From assembly GCF_000757485.1 (NCBI RefSeq), contig NZ_JPYO01000041.1, forward strand, positions 248,001-312,000: a stretch of 64,000 bases of DNA, read 5' to 3'. The DNA is from Achromobacter sp. RTa. Lineage in GTDB: Bacteria > Pseudomonadota > Gammaproteobacteria > Burkholderiales > Burkholderiaceae_B. Both the position numbers and the translations under genes were made by a program. The notes under the pieces were generated by a model. That model was given only the letters and a program-made list of their open reading frames with translations, was not told where the DNA came from and ran no database searches. This document shows, one piece after another, positions 35,691-43,185 of this stretch (position 1 is the first letter of the stretch; every line of letters starts with the position of its first letter).

Positions 35691-37603
35691 TCGCAGGGGG
35701 GAGCCGCCGGGGGAGAATGGCGGCGCGGACGGCGGCGTTCCTTGCCGTCTTACTGTGCGCCGGTTGCGCGGGCGTCAAGGTGTCGTCCGTCAGCACGCAG
35801 GACTACATCGCCCAGCGCCGGGGCGACGTCCTCACCACGGGCCGGCTCAGCGCGTCGGCGCGCGAGGCCATGGCCGTGCTGGGTCTGAACGCGCCGGACT
35901 GCCGCAAGGATCACGATACCTGCATCCAGGCGCTGACCGCGACGGAAGGACTGGACAGCGAGCGGCGCCTGGCCACCCTGTCCGAAGCCTGGCTGGCGGA
36001 CGCGCTGGCCATCGAGAAGCAACGACCTGTCGGCCAGCAGGACAGGGACCGGTTGCTGGACGCCTACCTGCAGACCGCGCGGGCCGCCTATGCGTACCTG
36101 TTCTTCACGCCGCGCTCGCCCAGCGACCGGGCCTTCGAGGACAGGCAGACCCAGGTCCGCGACTACTACAACTATGCAGTCCAGCAGGCCGTCACTCGGC
36201 TGTTCGAGCAGTATCGCGGCCGCTCGCCCGGGCCCGGAGAAAAGGTGGCGGCGGGGCCGTGGCAGGTACTGGGCGAGATGTCGGAAGTGAAGCTGGCCGA
36301 GGGCCGGCGGCTGCCGCATGAGCTGGTGCCCGCGTCCACGCTGACGTTCCAGGGCCTGCGCAGCATGTATCGCCGCGATGGCTTCGGCGCTGAACTGGTG
36401 GCGGTCACGGCCCGGCGCGTGAATGACGCCGATACATTCAAGACGCCGTTCAGCGAAACGCCGTTCCCGGCCGTGACGGCGATCCTGAGCTTCCCCGGAG
36501 ATACGCTGGAGCAGGTGATGGCGACGCGGGAGGCGACACTGACCGGGTACGATCCCTACAAGCGCGACGCCGTGCAGTTGGCCGGCACCAAGGTGCCGCT
36601 GGCCGCGAACTTCACCTCGGGCTACGGCCTGTGGCTGGCCCGCTCGGGCTTTGCCACGCAGGCCCTGCGCAACGTGCTGGGCAGCGAAGAAGGCATCGCG
36701 GCGCCGCATGTGTACCTGCTGCAGCCCTACGATCCGGACCGGCGCACCATCATCATGCTGCACGGCCTGGCGAGCAGCCCGGAAGCCTGGATCAACATGG
36801 CCAACGAGGTGCTGGGGGACGAAACGCTGCGCCAGCATTACCAGATCTGGCAGGTCTATTACCCGACCAACGCGCCGTTGGCGACGAACAATCGCGCCAT
36901 CCGCGAGGCCCTGAGCGAGACGATGGCGCATTTCGATCCCGCCGGCGGCGCGCAGGCCTCGCGCGACATCGTGGTCATCGGCCACAGCATGGGCGGCGTC
37001 CTGAGCCGGCTGCTGGTCTCGTCGTCCGGCACGGTGTTGTGGGACGCGCTGCGCGACCGCGGCCGGCTGGACGACAAGCGGCTCGAGCAGGCGCGCGAGG
37101 AGTTCGCCCCGATCCTGAGCTTTGACGCCTTTCCCGGCATTACGCGGGCCGTGTTCATCGCGGCGCCGCATCGGGGCACGCCGTTCGCCGAAAACACGCT
37201 GTCGCGCTGGCTGTCCAACCTGATCACGCTGCCCGCGGCCGTGGTCCGGCAGTTCGCCAAGCTGAACCGGCTGGCGGATGCGGACGGCGCGTCTCCGCCC
37301 GAATCCCCGGCGCGGGTGCCCAACGGCGTGGACAACCTGAGCGAAAAAGACCCCTATGTGCTGCTGACGGGCCGGATGCCGATTTCGCCGTCGGTACGCT
37401 ATCACAGCATCATCGCGAACGACACGCCCGGCGTCCCGCTGGCGGAGTCGGACGATGGCTTGGTGCCTTATCGCAGCGCGCACCTGGAGGGCGCGCAATC
37501 GGAAAAGGTCATCCCCTATTCGCATAGCGTGCAGGAGACGCCGGAGGCGATCCTGGAACTGCGCCGTATCCTCAAATTGCAGTTGGACCCGCAGGCGCCA
37601 TGA
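35687..37603 (+). CDS. alpha/beta-hydrolase lipoprotein (lipase/esterase-like)
   Basis: 638 residues. The N-terminal signal ends in LLCAGC, an imperfect lipobox (Cys instead of Leu at -3), so it is probably a lipoprotein. After a ~330-residue alpha-helical region without known domain comes an alpha/beta hydrolase fold: IIMLHGLASSPEAW, the nucleophile Ser434 in GHSMGG, an Asp in ESDDGLVPY and a His in YSHS near residue 614. It is coupled by ATGA to the DUF4105 gene. A phospholipase or esterase acting in the envelope is plausible; the substrate is unknown. Confidence 0.83.
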   Translation: MIAGGSRRGRMAARTAAFLAVLLCAGCAGVKVSSVSTQDYIAQRRGDVLTTGRLSASAREAMAVLGLNAPDCRKDHDTCIQALTATEGLDSERRLATLSEAWLADALAIEKQRPVGQQDRDRLLDAYLQTARAAYAYLFFTPRSPSDRAFEDRQTQVRDYYNYAVQQAVTRLFEQYRGRSPGPGEKVAAGPWQVLGEMSEVKLAEGRRLPHELVPASTLTFQGLRSMYRRDGFGAELVAVTARRVNDADTFKTPFSETPFPAVTAILSFPGDTLEQVMATREATLTGYDPYKRDAVQLAGTKVPLAANFTSGYGLWLARSGFATQALRNVLGSEEGIAAPHVYLLQPYDPDRRTIIMLHGLASSPEAWINMANEVLGDETLRQHYQIWQVYYPTNAPLATNNRAIREALSETMAHFDPAGGAQASRDIVVIGHSMGGVLSRLLVSSSGTVLWDALRDRGRLDDKRLEQAREEFAPILSFDAFPGITRAVFIAAPHRGTPFAENTLSRWLSNLITLPAAVVRQFAKLNRLADADGASPPESPARVPNGVDNLSEKDPYVLLTGRMPISPSVRYHSIIANDTPGVPLAESDDGLVPYRSAHLEGAQSEKVIPYSHSVQETPEAILELRRILKLQLDPQAP

Positions 37604-37824
37604 TGGCGGGAATCCTCATCGGAACGGCGGTCATCGCCGCCGGCGCGCTGGGGGCGGGGCTGCTGCGCTACCCCGGCGTCGTGCTGTACGACTGGATCGC
37701 GACGCGGTCCAGGCGGACGTCCAGGCCAGTCCGGACGGCGGCGCCCGGCGGGCCGGGGCCCCTAGCCGGCCTCGCAGGCCGGCTAGGGGCCCCGGCCCGC
37801 GGCGAAAAAAAAGCCATCCGATGA
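37600..37824 (+). CDS. small membrane protein, hypothetical
   Basis: 74 residues with an N-terminal hydrophobic helix (MMAGILIGTAVIAAGALGAGLL) and a basic tail. Its start overlaps the hydrolase stop as ATGA, which supports translation. The C-terminal third is encoded by a huge inverted repeat and the stop lies inside the porin terminator, so that part of the protein is probably not under selection. Its reality is uncertain. Confidence 0.42.
   Translation: MMAGILIGTAVIAAGALGAGLLRYPGVVLYDWIATRSRRTSRPVRTAAPGGPGPLAGLAGRLGAPARGEKKAIR
37748..37800. repeat. 53-bp near-perfect palindrome (25-bp arms, 3-base loop)
   Basis: The arms 37748-37772 and 37776-37800 are exact inverse complements around CGC. 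The arm contains GGGCCGGGGCCCC and TAGCCGGCCT. It is far longer than an ordinary terminator stem and lies just beyond the porin terminator, between convergent genes. No T-run follows on the plus strand. It may stop transcription entering from the left, protect mRNA 3' ends, or be a mobile/repetitive hairpin. Confidence 0.85.
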
Positions 37825-37834
37825 ACGGATGGCT
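37805..37834 (-). terminator. Rho-independent terminator of the porin gene
   Basis: On the minus strand AGCCATCCG-TTCAT-CGGATGGCT is followed by a run of eight T residues (counting the last stem base), 51 bases beyond the porin stop codon. Stem, loop and U-tract are textbook. Confidence 0.9.
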
Positions 37835-37884
37835 AAATGAGGAGGCGCCCCGACTCTGCTCAGTTGGGGCAGCCCATGACCTGC

Positions 37885-39021
37885 TTAGAAGCGATGGCGG
37901 ATACCGACGCCGAGCGTGCTGATCTTGTCGCCCTTGATGAACGCAGCACCATCTGCGTAGGACGCCAGGGCGTACAGGTTGGTCCGCTTGGACAGATCGT
38001 ACGTATAGCCCAGGCTGTACACGTCCATGGCGTACAGGTTCTTGTTGGGGTCGGCGCGTTGCCACGAGGCGAACACGTTGCTGGAGCCACCGATCGGCGC
38101 GCTCACGCCCACCATGTACGAGTTGATGCGCAGGCCGTCCCAGGTGAAGCGGTCGTTGGTGTAGCCGATGCCGCGAGCGATGCCGCCGGACTGTTGGCGG
38201 CCGCCCATCAGCGCGAAGTCCTGGCCGGCGAACACGCCGTCTTCGGAACGGCCGTAGGCCAGCGACACCTTGATCACTTCGAAGTCATACGCGCCGCCGA
38301 TGATGAACTGCTGCGGTTGCGGTTGGTTCGGCTTGCGGTATTGCACGTCGTACGTCAGGGCCAGCTTCAGGGGGCCGTTGTCGTACTTCACGCCAGCGGT
38401 CCAGGCGCGGTTATTGTCCTTGGTCTTGAAGCCGGTCGGGCCTTCGACGTCATCGGTCGAGAACGAGTAGCCCACGCCGCCCTGGAAGCCATTCCAGTTG
38501 GGGGTCTGGTACATGACCATGTTGTCGTAGCGGACGGTGTTCGCGGCGCTGAACGTCATGCCCATGTTGGCGTTCAGGTAGTCGAGCGAGAACGGATCGA
38601 TGTCGCTGAAGTACTTGGACGCGATGTTGGTTTGGCGGCCCAGTTCGAGCAGGCCCCACTCGGTGTGGCTCAGGCCGACAGTGGCCTGGCGGCCGAACAT
38701 GCGGCCACCTTGCGAACGGTTGCCGTTATTGGCCGTGAAGCCGCTTTCCAGGGTGAAGACCGCCGACAGGCCGTCGCCCAGGTCTTCCGTGCCGCGCAGA
38801 CCCCAGCGCGAACCGTTCTGGATGCCGTCGTTCATGCCCACGCGGGAACGGTAGTCGCCGCCGTACAGGCCGCGGTTGGAATCGGTCGTGCCGACTTTAC
38901 CGCGTTGGTAGGTCAGGCCCAAGTCGACGATGCCGTACAGCGTCACTGAGGTTTCGGCATACGCCGTGCCGGCCATACCGGCCAGAATGGCGCCAGCGAG
39001 CAAGGTTTTTGTTAGTTTCAT
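37885..39021 (-). CDS. outer-membrane porin, Gram-negative (Bordetella-type)
   Basis: 378 residues. The signal peptide MKLTKTLLAGAILAGMAGTAYA is followed by ETSVTLYGIVDLGLTYQ, the classical start of betaproteobacterial trimeric porins. It contains SRWGLRGTEDLGDGLSAVF and ends in GIRHRF with the terminal Phe needed for barrel assembly. It forms a general diffusion channel for small solutes. A strong terminator follows it and a long AT-rich leader precedes it, both expected for an abundant outer-membrane protein. No osmoregulator or other partner is adjacent. Confidence 0.95.
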   Translation of the reverse strand: MKLTKTLLAGAILAGMAGTAYAETSVTLYGIVDLGLTYQRGKVGTTDSNRGLYGGDYRSRVGMNDGIQNGSRWGLRGTEDLGDGLSAVFTLESGFTANNGNRSQGGRMFGRQATVGLSHTEWGLLELGRQTNIASKYFSDIDPFSLDYLNANMGMTFSAANTVRYDNMVMYQTPNWNGFQGGVGYSFSTDDVEGPTGFKTKDNNRAWTAGVKYDNGPLKLALTYDVQYRKPNQPQPQQFIIGGAYDFEVIKVSLAYGRSEDGVFAGQDFALMGGRQQSGGIARGIGYTNDRFTWDGLRINSYMVGVSAPIGGSSNVFASWQRADPNKNLYAMDVYSLGYTYDLSKRTNLYALASYADGAAFIKGDKISTLGVGIRHRF

Positions 39022-39400
39022 GTCACATCCCGTTCTAAGGCTTGAGTCACCTGCCTCCAGCGCGGTGAAGACAGACCAGGCCTAACCTTAGCAAGTGGAT
39101 CGGAAAGCATGAAACCAAATAATACGTAATCGTTCTAAATATACTAATTGGGGCCGAATTAGAGCAGGCTCTCTCTGACTAATTTCTTAATGCATTAAAT
39201 TTAGTAACGTCGTTCACATAAGAATACCTACCTTCTATTGCATAACAACAACAGTGCAGAGGCTTTCGCCGGCCATGCGTCCATGCCTATTCCGCGAGGC
39301 ATTGATGCCTAAGGGAAAAGCAGGTGCCAAAAATCCCGTACATATTGATAAAGTGTGTCGAGTATTTTGTTTCATTGCGCCGATTTTTGGCGCTGCGCAA
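39022..39400. other. AT-rich intergenic control region upstream of porin
   Basis: About 380 bases without a credible gene, much lower in GC than the rest of the window, especially 39110-39250 (AATAATACGTAAT, TAATTTCTTAATGCATTAAATTTAG). It is expected to hold the porin promoter(s) and possibly sites for nucleoid proteins or an OmpR-type regulator. No single -35/-10 pair or operator could be picked out with confidence. Confidence 0.6.
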
Positions 39401-39435
39401 CAAAAAGCGCATCCCACCCAATGGCGGGGTGCGCT
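39401..39435 (-). terminator. Rho-independent terminator of the FMN monooxygenase gene
   Basis: On the minus strand a 10-bp stem (AGCGCACCCC pairing with GGGATGCGCT, one wobble) is followed by TTTTTG, 23 bases beyond the monooxygenase stop. Confidence 0.7.
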
Positions 39436-39457
39436 GTTTTCAAGCGGCGGGCGGCAG

Positions 39458-40744
39458 CTATCGCCGGGGCGTCTCCAGGCCCAGGTGGCCGCGCAGGGTG
39501 GCATATTCGTACTCTTTGCGGAACAGTCCGCGGCGCTGCAGCACGGGAATCACATGCTCGACGAAGTCGTCGATGCCGCCGGGCAGCGAGGGCGGCATCA
39601 GGTTGAAGCCGTCCGCCCCTTCGTTGCGGTACCAATGCTCCATCCGGTCGGCGATCTGTTCAGGCGTGCCCACCATCGTGCAGTGGCCGCCGCCGGCCGC
39701 CAGCCGCCCCAGCAGTTCGCGGACGGTGGGCCGTTCGGTTTCGATAATCCGCAGGATGGTGGCGTAGCGGCCCTTCGGCCCCTTGAATTCCGGCAGAGGG
39801 GGCAGGGGAGGCACGGGCGCGTCCAGCTCCCAGGCTGAGCAGTCCTGCAGCACGAACATGCCCAATTGGCGCAGCGACGCGTCGGCGGGCAACAGCTCGT
39901 CCAGCTCGCGCTGCTTGGCCCGCGCCTCGGCCTCGGTGGAACCCACGTACGTCACCAGGCCCGGCATGATCGGCACGAAGGCCTTGCGGCCGGCGGCCAG
40001 AACCCGCTGCTTGATGTCGCGGTAATAGGCTTGGGCGGCGGGCAGGTCGTACGCGACCGCGTAGATGGCTTCGGCGCGTCGCGCGGCCAGGTCGCGGCCC
40101 TGGTCCGACGCGCCCGCCTGGAACAGCACCGGGTGGCCTTGGGGCGGGCGCGGCACGGTCAGCGGCCCGTCGACCAGGAAATGCTCGCCATGGTGGCCGA
40201 TCTTGCGCACGCGGTCGGGCACGCCATAGAAGCCGCCCCGGTCGATCGACAGCGCGTCCTCGTCCCAGGAGTCGAACAGCCGCAGCGCGACGTCGACGAA
40301 CTCTTCCGCCCGCGCGTAGCGCCAGTCGTGCCCCGGCATGGATTCATACCCGTGGTTGCGAGCTTCCGCGTCGAACATGGAGGTCACGACGTTCCAGCCC
40401 ATGCGCCCGCCGGAAATGTGGTCCAGCGAGGCGACCATGCGGGCCGCGTGAAAAGGCGTGAAGAAGGTGCTCGATACGGTGCTGATCAGGCCGATGCGGC
40501 TGGTGGCGCGCGCCAGGGCGGCCATCGTGGTCAGCGGTTCCAGGTACCAGCGCGGCCCGTCGCCGATGTTGTCGACGGATTGGCCGTCGGCGAAGAAGAT
40601 GGCGTCGAGCTTGCCGCGTTCCGCGCTGCGGGCGAGCTCCTCGTAGTAGCTGATATCGCCCAGGCGCTCGACGGGGGAATCCGGATGGCGCCAGGCCGCG
40701 CGGTGGTGGCCACAAGCGAAGATGAACAGATTGAGATGCAACAT
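39458..40744 (-). CDS. LLM-class FMN-dependent monooxygenase, NtaA/SnaA/DszA family
   Basis: 428 residues. It begins LHLNLFIFACGHHRAAWRHP, typical of the NtaA/SnaA/DszA branch of bacterial luciferase-like monooxygenases. It contains DAIFFADG, LEPLTTMAALARATSRIGL, HISGGRMGWNVVTS and HPVLFQAGAS, the conserved TIM-barrel and FMN contacts. These enzymes use FMNH2 supplied by a separate reductase to attack C-N or C-S bonds of chelators, sulfonates or related compounds. No flavin reductase or transporter is next to it, so the substrate is open. Confidence 0.9.
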   Translation of the reverse strand: MLHLNLFIFACGHHRAAWRHPDSPVERLGDISYYEELARSAERGKLDAIFFADGQSVDNIGDGPRWYLEPLTTMAALARATSRIGLISTVSSTFFTPFHAARMVASLDHISGGRMGWNVVTSMFDAEARNHGYESMPGHDWRYARAEEFVDVALRLFDSWDEDALSIDRGGFYGVPDRVRKIGHHGEHFLVDGPLTVPRPPQGHPVLFQAGASDQGRDLAARRAEAIYAVAYDLPAAQAYYRDIKQRVLAAGRKAFVPIMPGLVTYVGSTEAEARAKQRELDELLPADASLRQLGMFVLQDCSAWELDAPVPPLPPLPEFKGPKGRYATILRIIETERPTVRELLGRLAAGGGHCTMVGTPEQIADRMEHWYRNEGADGFNLMPPSLPGGIDDFVEHVIPVLQRRGLFRKEYEYATLRGHLGLETPRR

Positions 40745-40936
40745 GGCGGTCGGTTCCCGGTAAGGCTGCGGGCGAGGGCGGGCGATGGACAGGGGCGGGC
40801 CCGGCTGGGCGGCCGGTGGACACGCGAAGGGCGCCGCACGCGGGCGAACTTAGCACAAATGGCCGGTCCTGGAGCTGGCGGCCGCCCGGCGCAAATGCGT
40901 TGACATTGCCCCGCCGCTCTCCTAATCTTGCGGCAA

Positions 40937-41025
40937 TTCCTGGGGGAGCCCCTTTACGGGCTGAGATTCCGCGCCGCCGCGGTAACCCTTTGAACCTGAT
41001 CCGGGTAATGCCGGCGAAGGGAAGG
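40937..41025 (+). promoter_or_regulatory. TPP (THI-box) riboswitch
   Basis: All parts of the thiamine pyrophosphate aptamer are recognisable in order: GGGGGAGCCCC...GGGCTGAGATT (P3 side), then ACCCTTTGAACCTGATCCGGGTAATGCC-GGCGAAGGGAA (P4/P5 and closing strand). Downstream, a perfect 8-bp hairpin (41070-41097) and a 5-bp hairpin (41109-41123) just before the GGGAGGA ribosome site are candidate expression-platform elements. No U-run is present, so translational or Rho-dependent control is more likely than intrinsic termination. Confidence 0.95.
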
Positions 41026-41143
41026 ACATCGCAAGACTCGCGCGCCCTCCCTGAATTTCCATCCATTTTGCGGCCCCCCTTGGTCGGGCGGGGCCGCGCG
41101 TTGCGCGTCCGGCCGTACGCCGGCAGCGGGAGGACCGATTCTT

Positions 41144-42595
41144 ATGCTGACCCAACCCGTGGCCCTAATGTGGCTGCTGCTGTTCTCGGGCGGCTTCGCC
41201 CTGGCGAGCGTCCTGTATACCCGGCGCAAGCGGGGCACGCTGGAAGACTACATCGTGGCCCGCAACAGCCAGGGGCCCGTCGGCACGATCCTGACCCTGA
41301 TGGCGTCCACGCTGGGCGCGTGGATCCTGTTTTCACCCGCCCAGGCAGCGACCTGGGGCGGCCTGGCGGCGGTGATCGGCTACGCGCTGGGATCGATGTC
41401 GCCGAGGCTGGTGATGATTCCGCTGGGACGCCGCATGCGCGAACTGATCCCGCACGGGCACACCCTGACCGAATTCCTGATGGCGCGCTACGGACGGCCC
41501 ATGTACGGCCTGGCGCTGTTCATCATGCTTTTCTACCTCTTCATCGCGCTGTCGGCCGAAGTCACCGCGATCGCCAAGCTTGTCACCATGCTGGCGCCCG
41601 TGCCCCTGTGGGCGACTGCCGCCATCGTGATGGGCACCACCTTGCTCTATACCACCTACGGCGGGTTGCGTTCGTCGATCTTCACCGATCAGGTGCAGAT
41701 GATGGTGATCGTGCCCTTGCTGGTGGTGCTGTGCGTGGTCGGCTGGCAGGCGGCGGGCGGCGCGCTGCCGACCATCGAGGCGCTGCGGGCCAAGGCTCCC
41801 CAGCTGCTGGACCTGAGCGATCCGGTGGGAGTGAAGGCGGGGCTGACGTTTTTCGTGGCCATCCTGCTGACCGGCATCTTCCACCAGGGCAACTGGCAGC
41901 GCATCTACGCCGCGCGCGATGCGCGCTCCATGCGCAACGGTTTCCTGCTGGGCGGCGTGCTGGTGGCGCCGTTCATTTTCCTGATGGGCCTGTTCGGCCT
42001 GGCCTTCGTCGGGCTGGCGCCGCAAGGCGACAGTTCCATCGCGCTCTTCAGCGTCATCATGCCGCACGCGCCCGCCTGGTTCGTGATCGCCCTGATTCCG
42101 CTGGGCCTGTCCCTCGTGATGAGCACCGCGGACACGGCGATCAGCGCCGTCTCCAGCATCATCGCGGTGGATCTGCGGCGCCTGATGCCCAACGCCGGGT
42201 CCATGACCATGAAGCGCCTGGCGCGCTGGCTGGTGCTGCTGATGGCCATCCCGGTCATGATCGTGGCTTCGCAGGGATACAGCGTGCTTTACCTGTTCCT
42301 GCTGGCCGACCTGCTGTGTTCCGCGGCGGCTTTCCCCGTGTTCTATGGCCTGTTCAGCCGCAAGCACGACGGGCTGACGGCGACCACGGCCACGATCAGC
42401 GGCCTGGCCGCAGGCCTGTTCTACTTCCCGGCGCCCGGCGACAAGCCGACCTACCTGCTGGAGTCCTTCCTGCTGGCCGCCCTGGTGCCCGTCGTGACGA
42501 CGGTGCTGATGCGCTGCCTGCTGCGCGGCCGCAAGGAATTCGATCTGTCGACCCTGGGCAGCGCGGTGCGCAGGCTGGATCAGGACACGGTCTGA
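41144..42595 (+). CDS. sodium:solute symporter (SSS) under TPP riboswitch control
   Basis: 483 residues, about 13 transmembrane segments, sodium:solute symporter family with PanF/proline-symporter-like features (TLGAWILFSPAQAATWGG, YTTYGGLRSSIFTDQVQMMVI, SLVMSTADTAISAVSSI). A strong GGGAGGA lies nine bases before the ATG. Its 118-bp leader carries a TPP riboswitch, so it should be made when thiamine pyrophosphate is scarce and most likely imports thiamine or a precursor such as HMP. Comparative genomics has described SSS proteins under THI elements (ThiV type); equivalence to those is inferred, not shown. Confidence 0.88.
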   Translation: MLTQPVALMWLLLFSGGFALASVLYTRRKRGTLEDYIVARNSQGPVGTILTLMASTLGAWILFSPAQAATWGGLAAVIGYALGSMSPRLVMIPLGRRMRELIPHGHTLTEFLMARYGRPMYGLALFIMLFYLFIALSAEVTAIAKLVTMLAPVPLWATAAIVMGTTLLYTTYGGLRSSIFTDQVQMMVIVPLLVVLCVVGWQAAGGALPTIEALRAKAPQLLDLSDPVGVKAGLTFFVAILLTGIFHQGNWQRIYAARDARSMRNGFLLGGVLVAPFIFLMGLFGLAFVGLAPQGDSSIALFSVIMPHAPAWFVIALIPLGLSLVMSTADTAISAVSSIIAVDLRRLMPNAGSMTMKRLARWLVLLMAIPVMIVASQGYSVLYLFLLADLLCSAAAFPVFYGLFSRKHDGLTATTATISGLAAGLFYFPAPGDKPTYLLESFLLAALVPVVTTVLMRCLLRGRKEFDLSTLGSAVRRLDQDTV

Positions 42596-42620
42596 TCCCG
42601 CGCGCCGCCCGTGCCGCGGA

Positions 42621-43049
42621 TCACCGGGAGATCCGCACCGAGTCCGCGCTTCGGATGGATTCGCCATGGAACACGGCTTCGATGTTGTTGCCGTCAGGAT
42701 CCAGCACGAAAGCGGCGTAGTAGCCGGGGTGGTAGGCGCGTTCGCCCGGAGCGCCGTTGTCCCGGCCGCCATGCGCCATTGCGGCGCGGTAGAAGGCGTC
42801 CACCATTGGCCGGTCCCGGGCCTGGAACGCCAGGTGGTGGCGCCCGGTCAGCTCGCCTTCCACTTCGTCGCTATCGGAGGATCCGATGAACAGCTCGTCC
42901 GCCCAGAAGTTGTGCTCGTCCGAGCCGCCCACGGGAATCTCCAGGGCCTCGAAGACGGCGCCATAGAACGCCTTGCTGGCGGCCAGGTCACGGACGACGA
43001 GACCTATGTGGTCAATCAAACGCCCGCGATGCAGTTCGCGTGTCGCCAT
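42621..43049 (-). CDS. VOC family protein (glyoxalase/dioxygenase fold)
   Basis: 142 residues with the paired beta-alpha-beta-beta-beta modules of the vicinal oxygen chelate fold: LIDHIGLVVRDLAASKAFYGAVFEALE, then RHHLAFQARDRPMVDAFYRAAMAHGG and YYAAFVLDPDGNNIEAVFHG. Likely metal ligands are His14 in DHIGL, a His in HHLAF and Glu in NNIEAV. Members include glyoxalases, fosfomycin-type resistance proteins and lactoylglutathione-lyase-like enzymes; none can be singled out. It converges on the symporter gene with a 25-bp gap. Confidence 0.83.
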   Translation of the reverse strand: MATRELHRGRLIDHIGLVVRDLAASKAFYGAVFEALEIPVGGSDEHNFWADELFIGSSDSDEVEGELTGRHHLAFQARDRPMVDAFYRAAMAHGGRDNGAPGERAYHPGYYAAFVLDPDGNNIEAVFHGESIRSADSVRISR

Positions 43050-43185
43050 GGATAGCTCTCGGTTGAGGATGCCGGAGCAGGCAATTTACATCGGCTCCCC
43101 GGCTCATGCATCGAAAGCGCGATCGTTCCCATTCACCGGCGCGTAACGAAATCTTCCTATCCTGCATGGCTTCCCATCAGGAGCC

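Noticed and set aside
35750..37525. 591-residue minus-strand open frame opposite the hydrolase lipoprotein
   Set aside because: The plus-strand gene has the GHSMGG nucleophile and ATGA coupling to its neighbours; the minus frame is an Arg/His/Gln-rich shadow.
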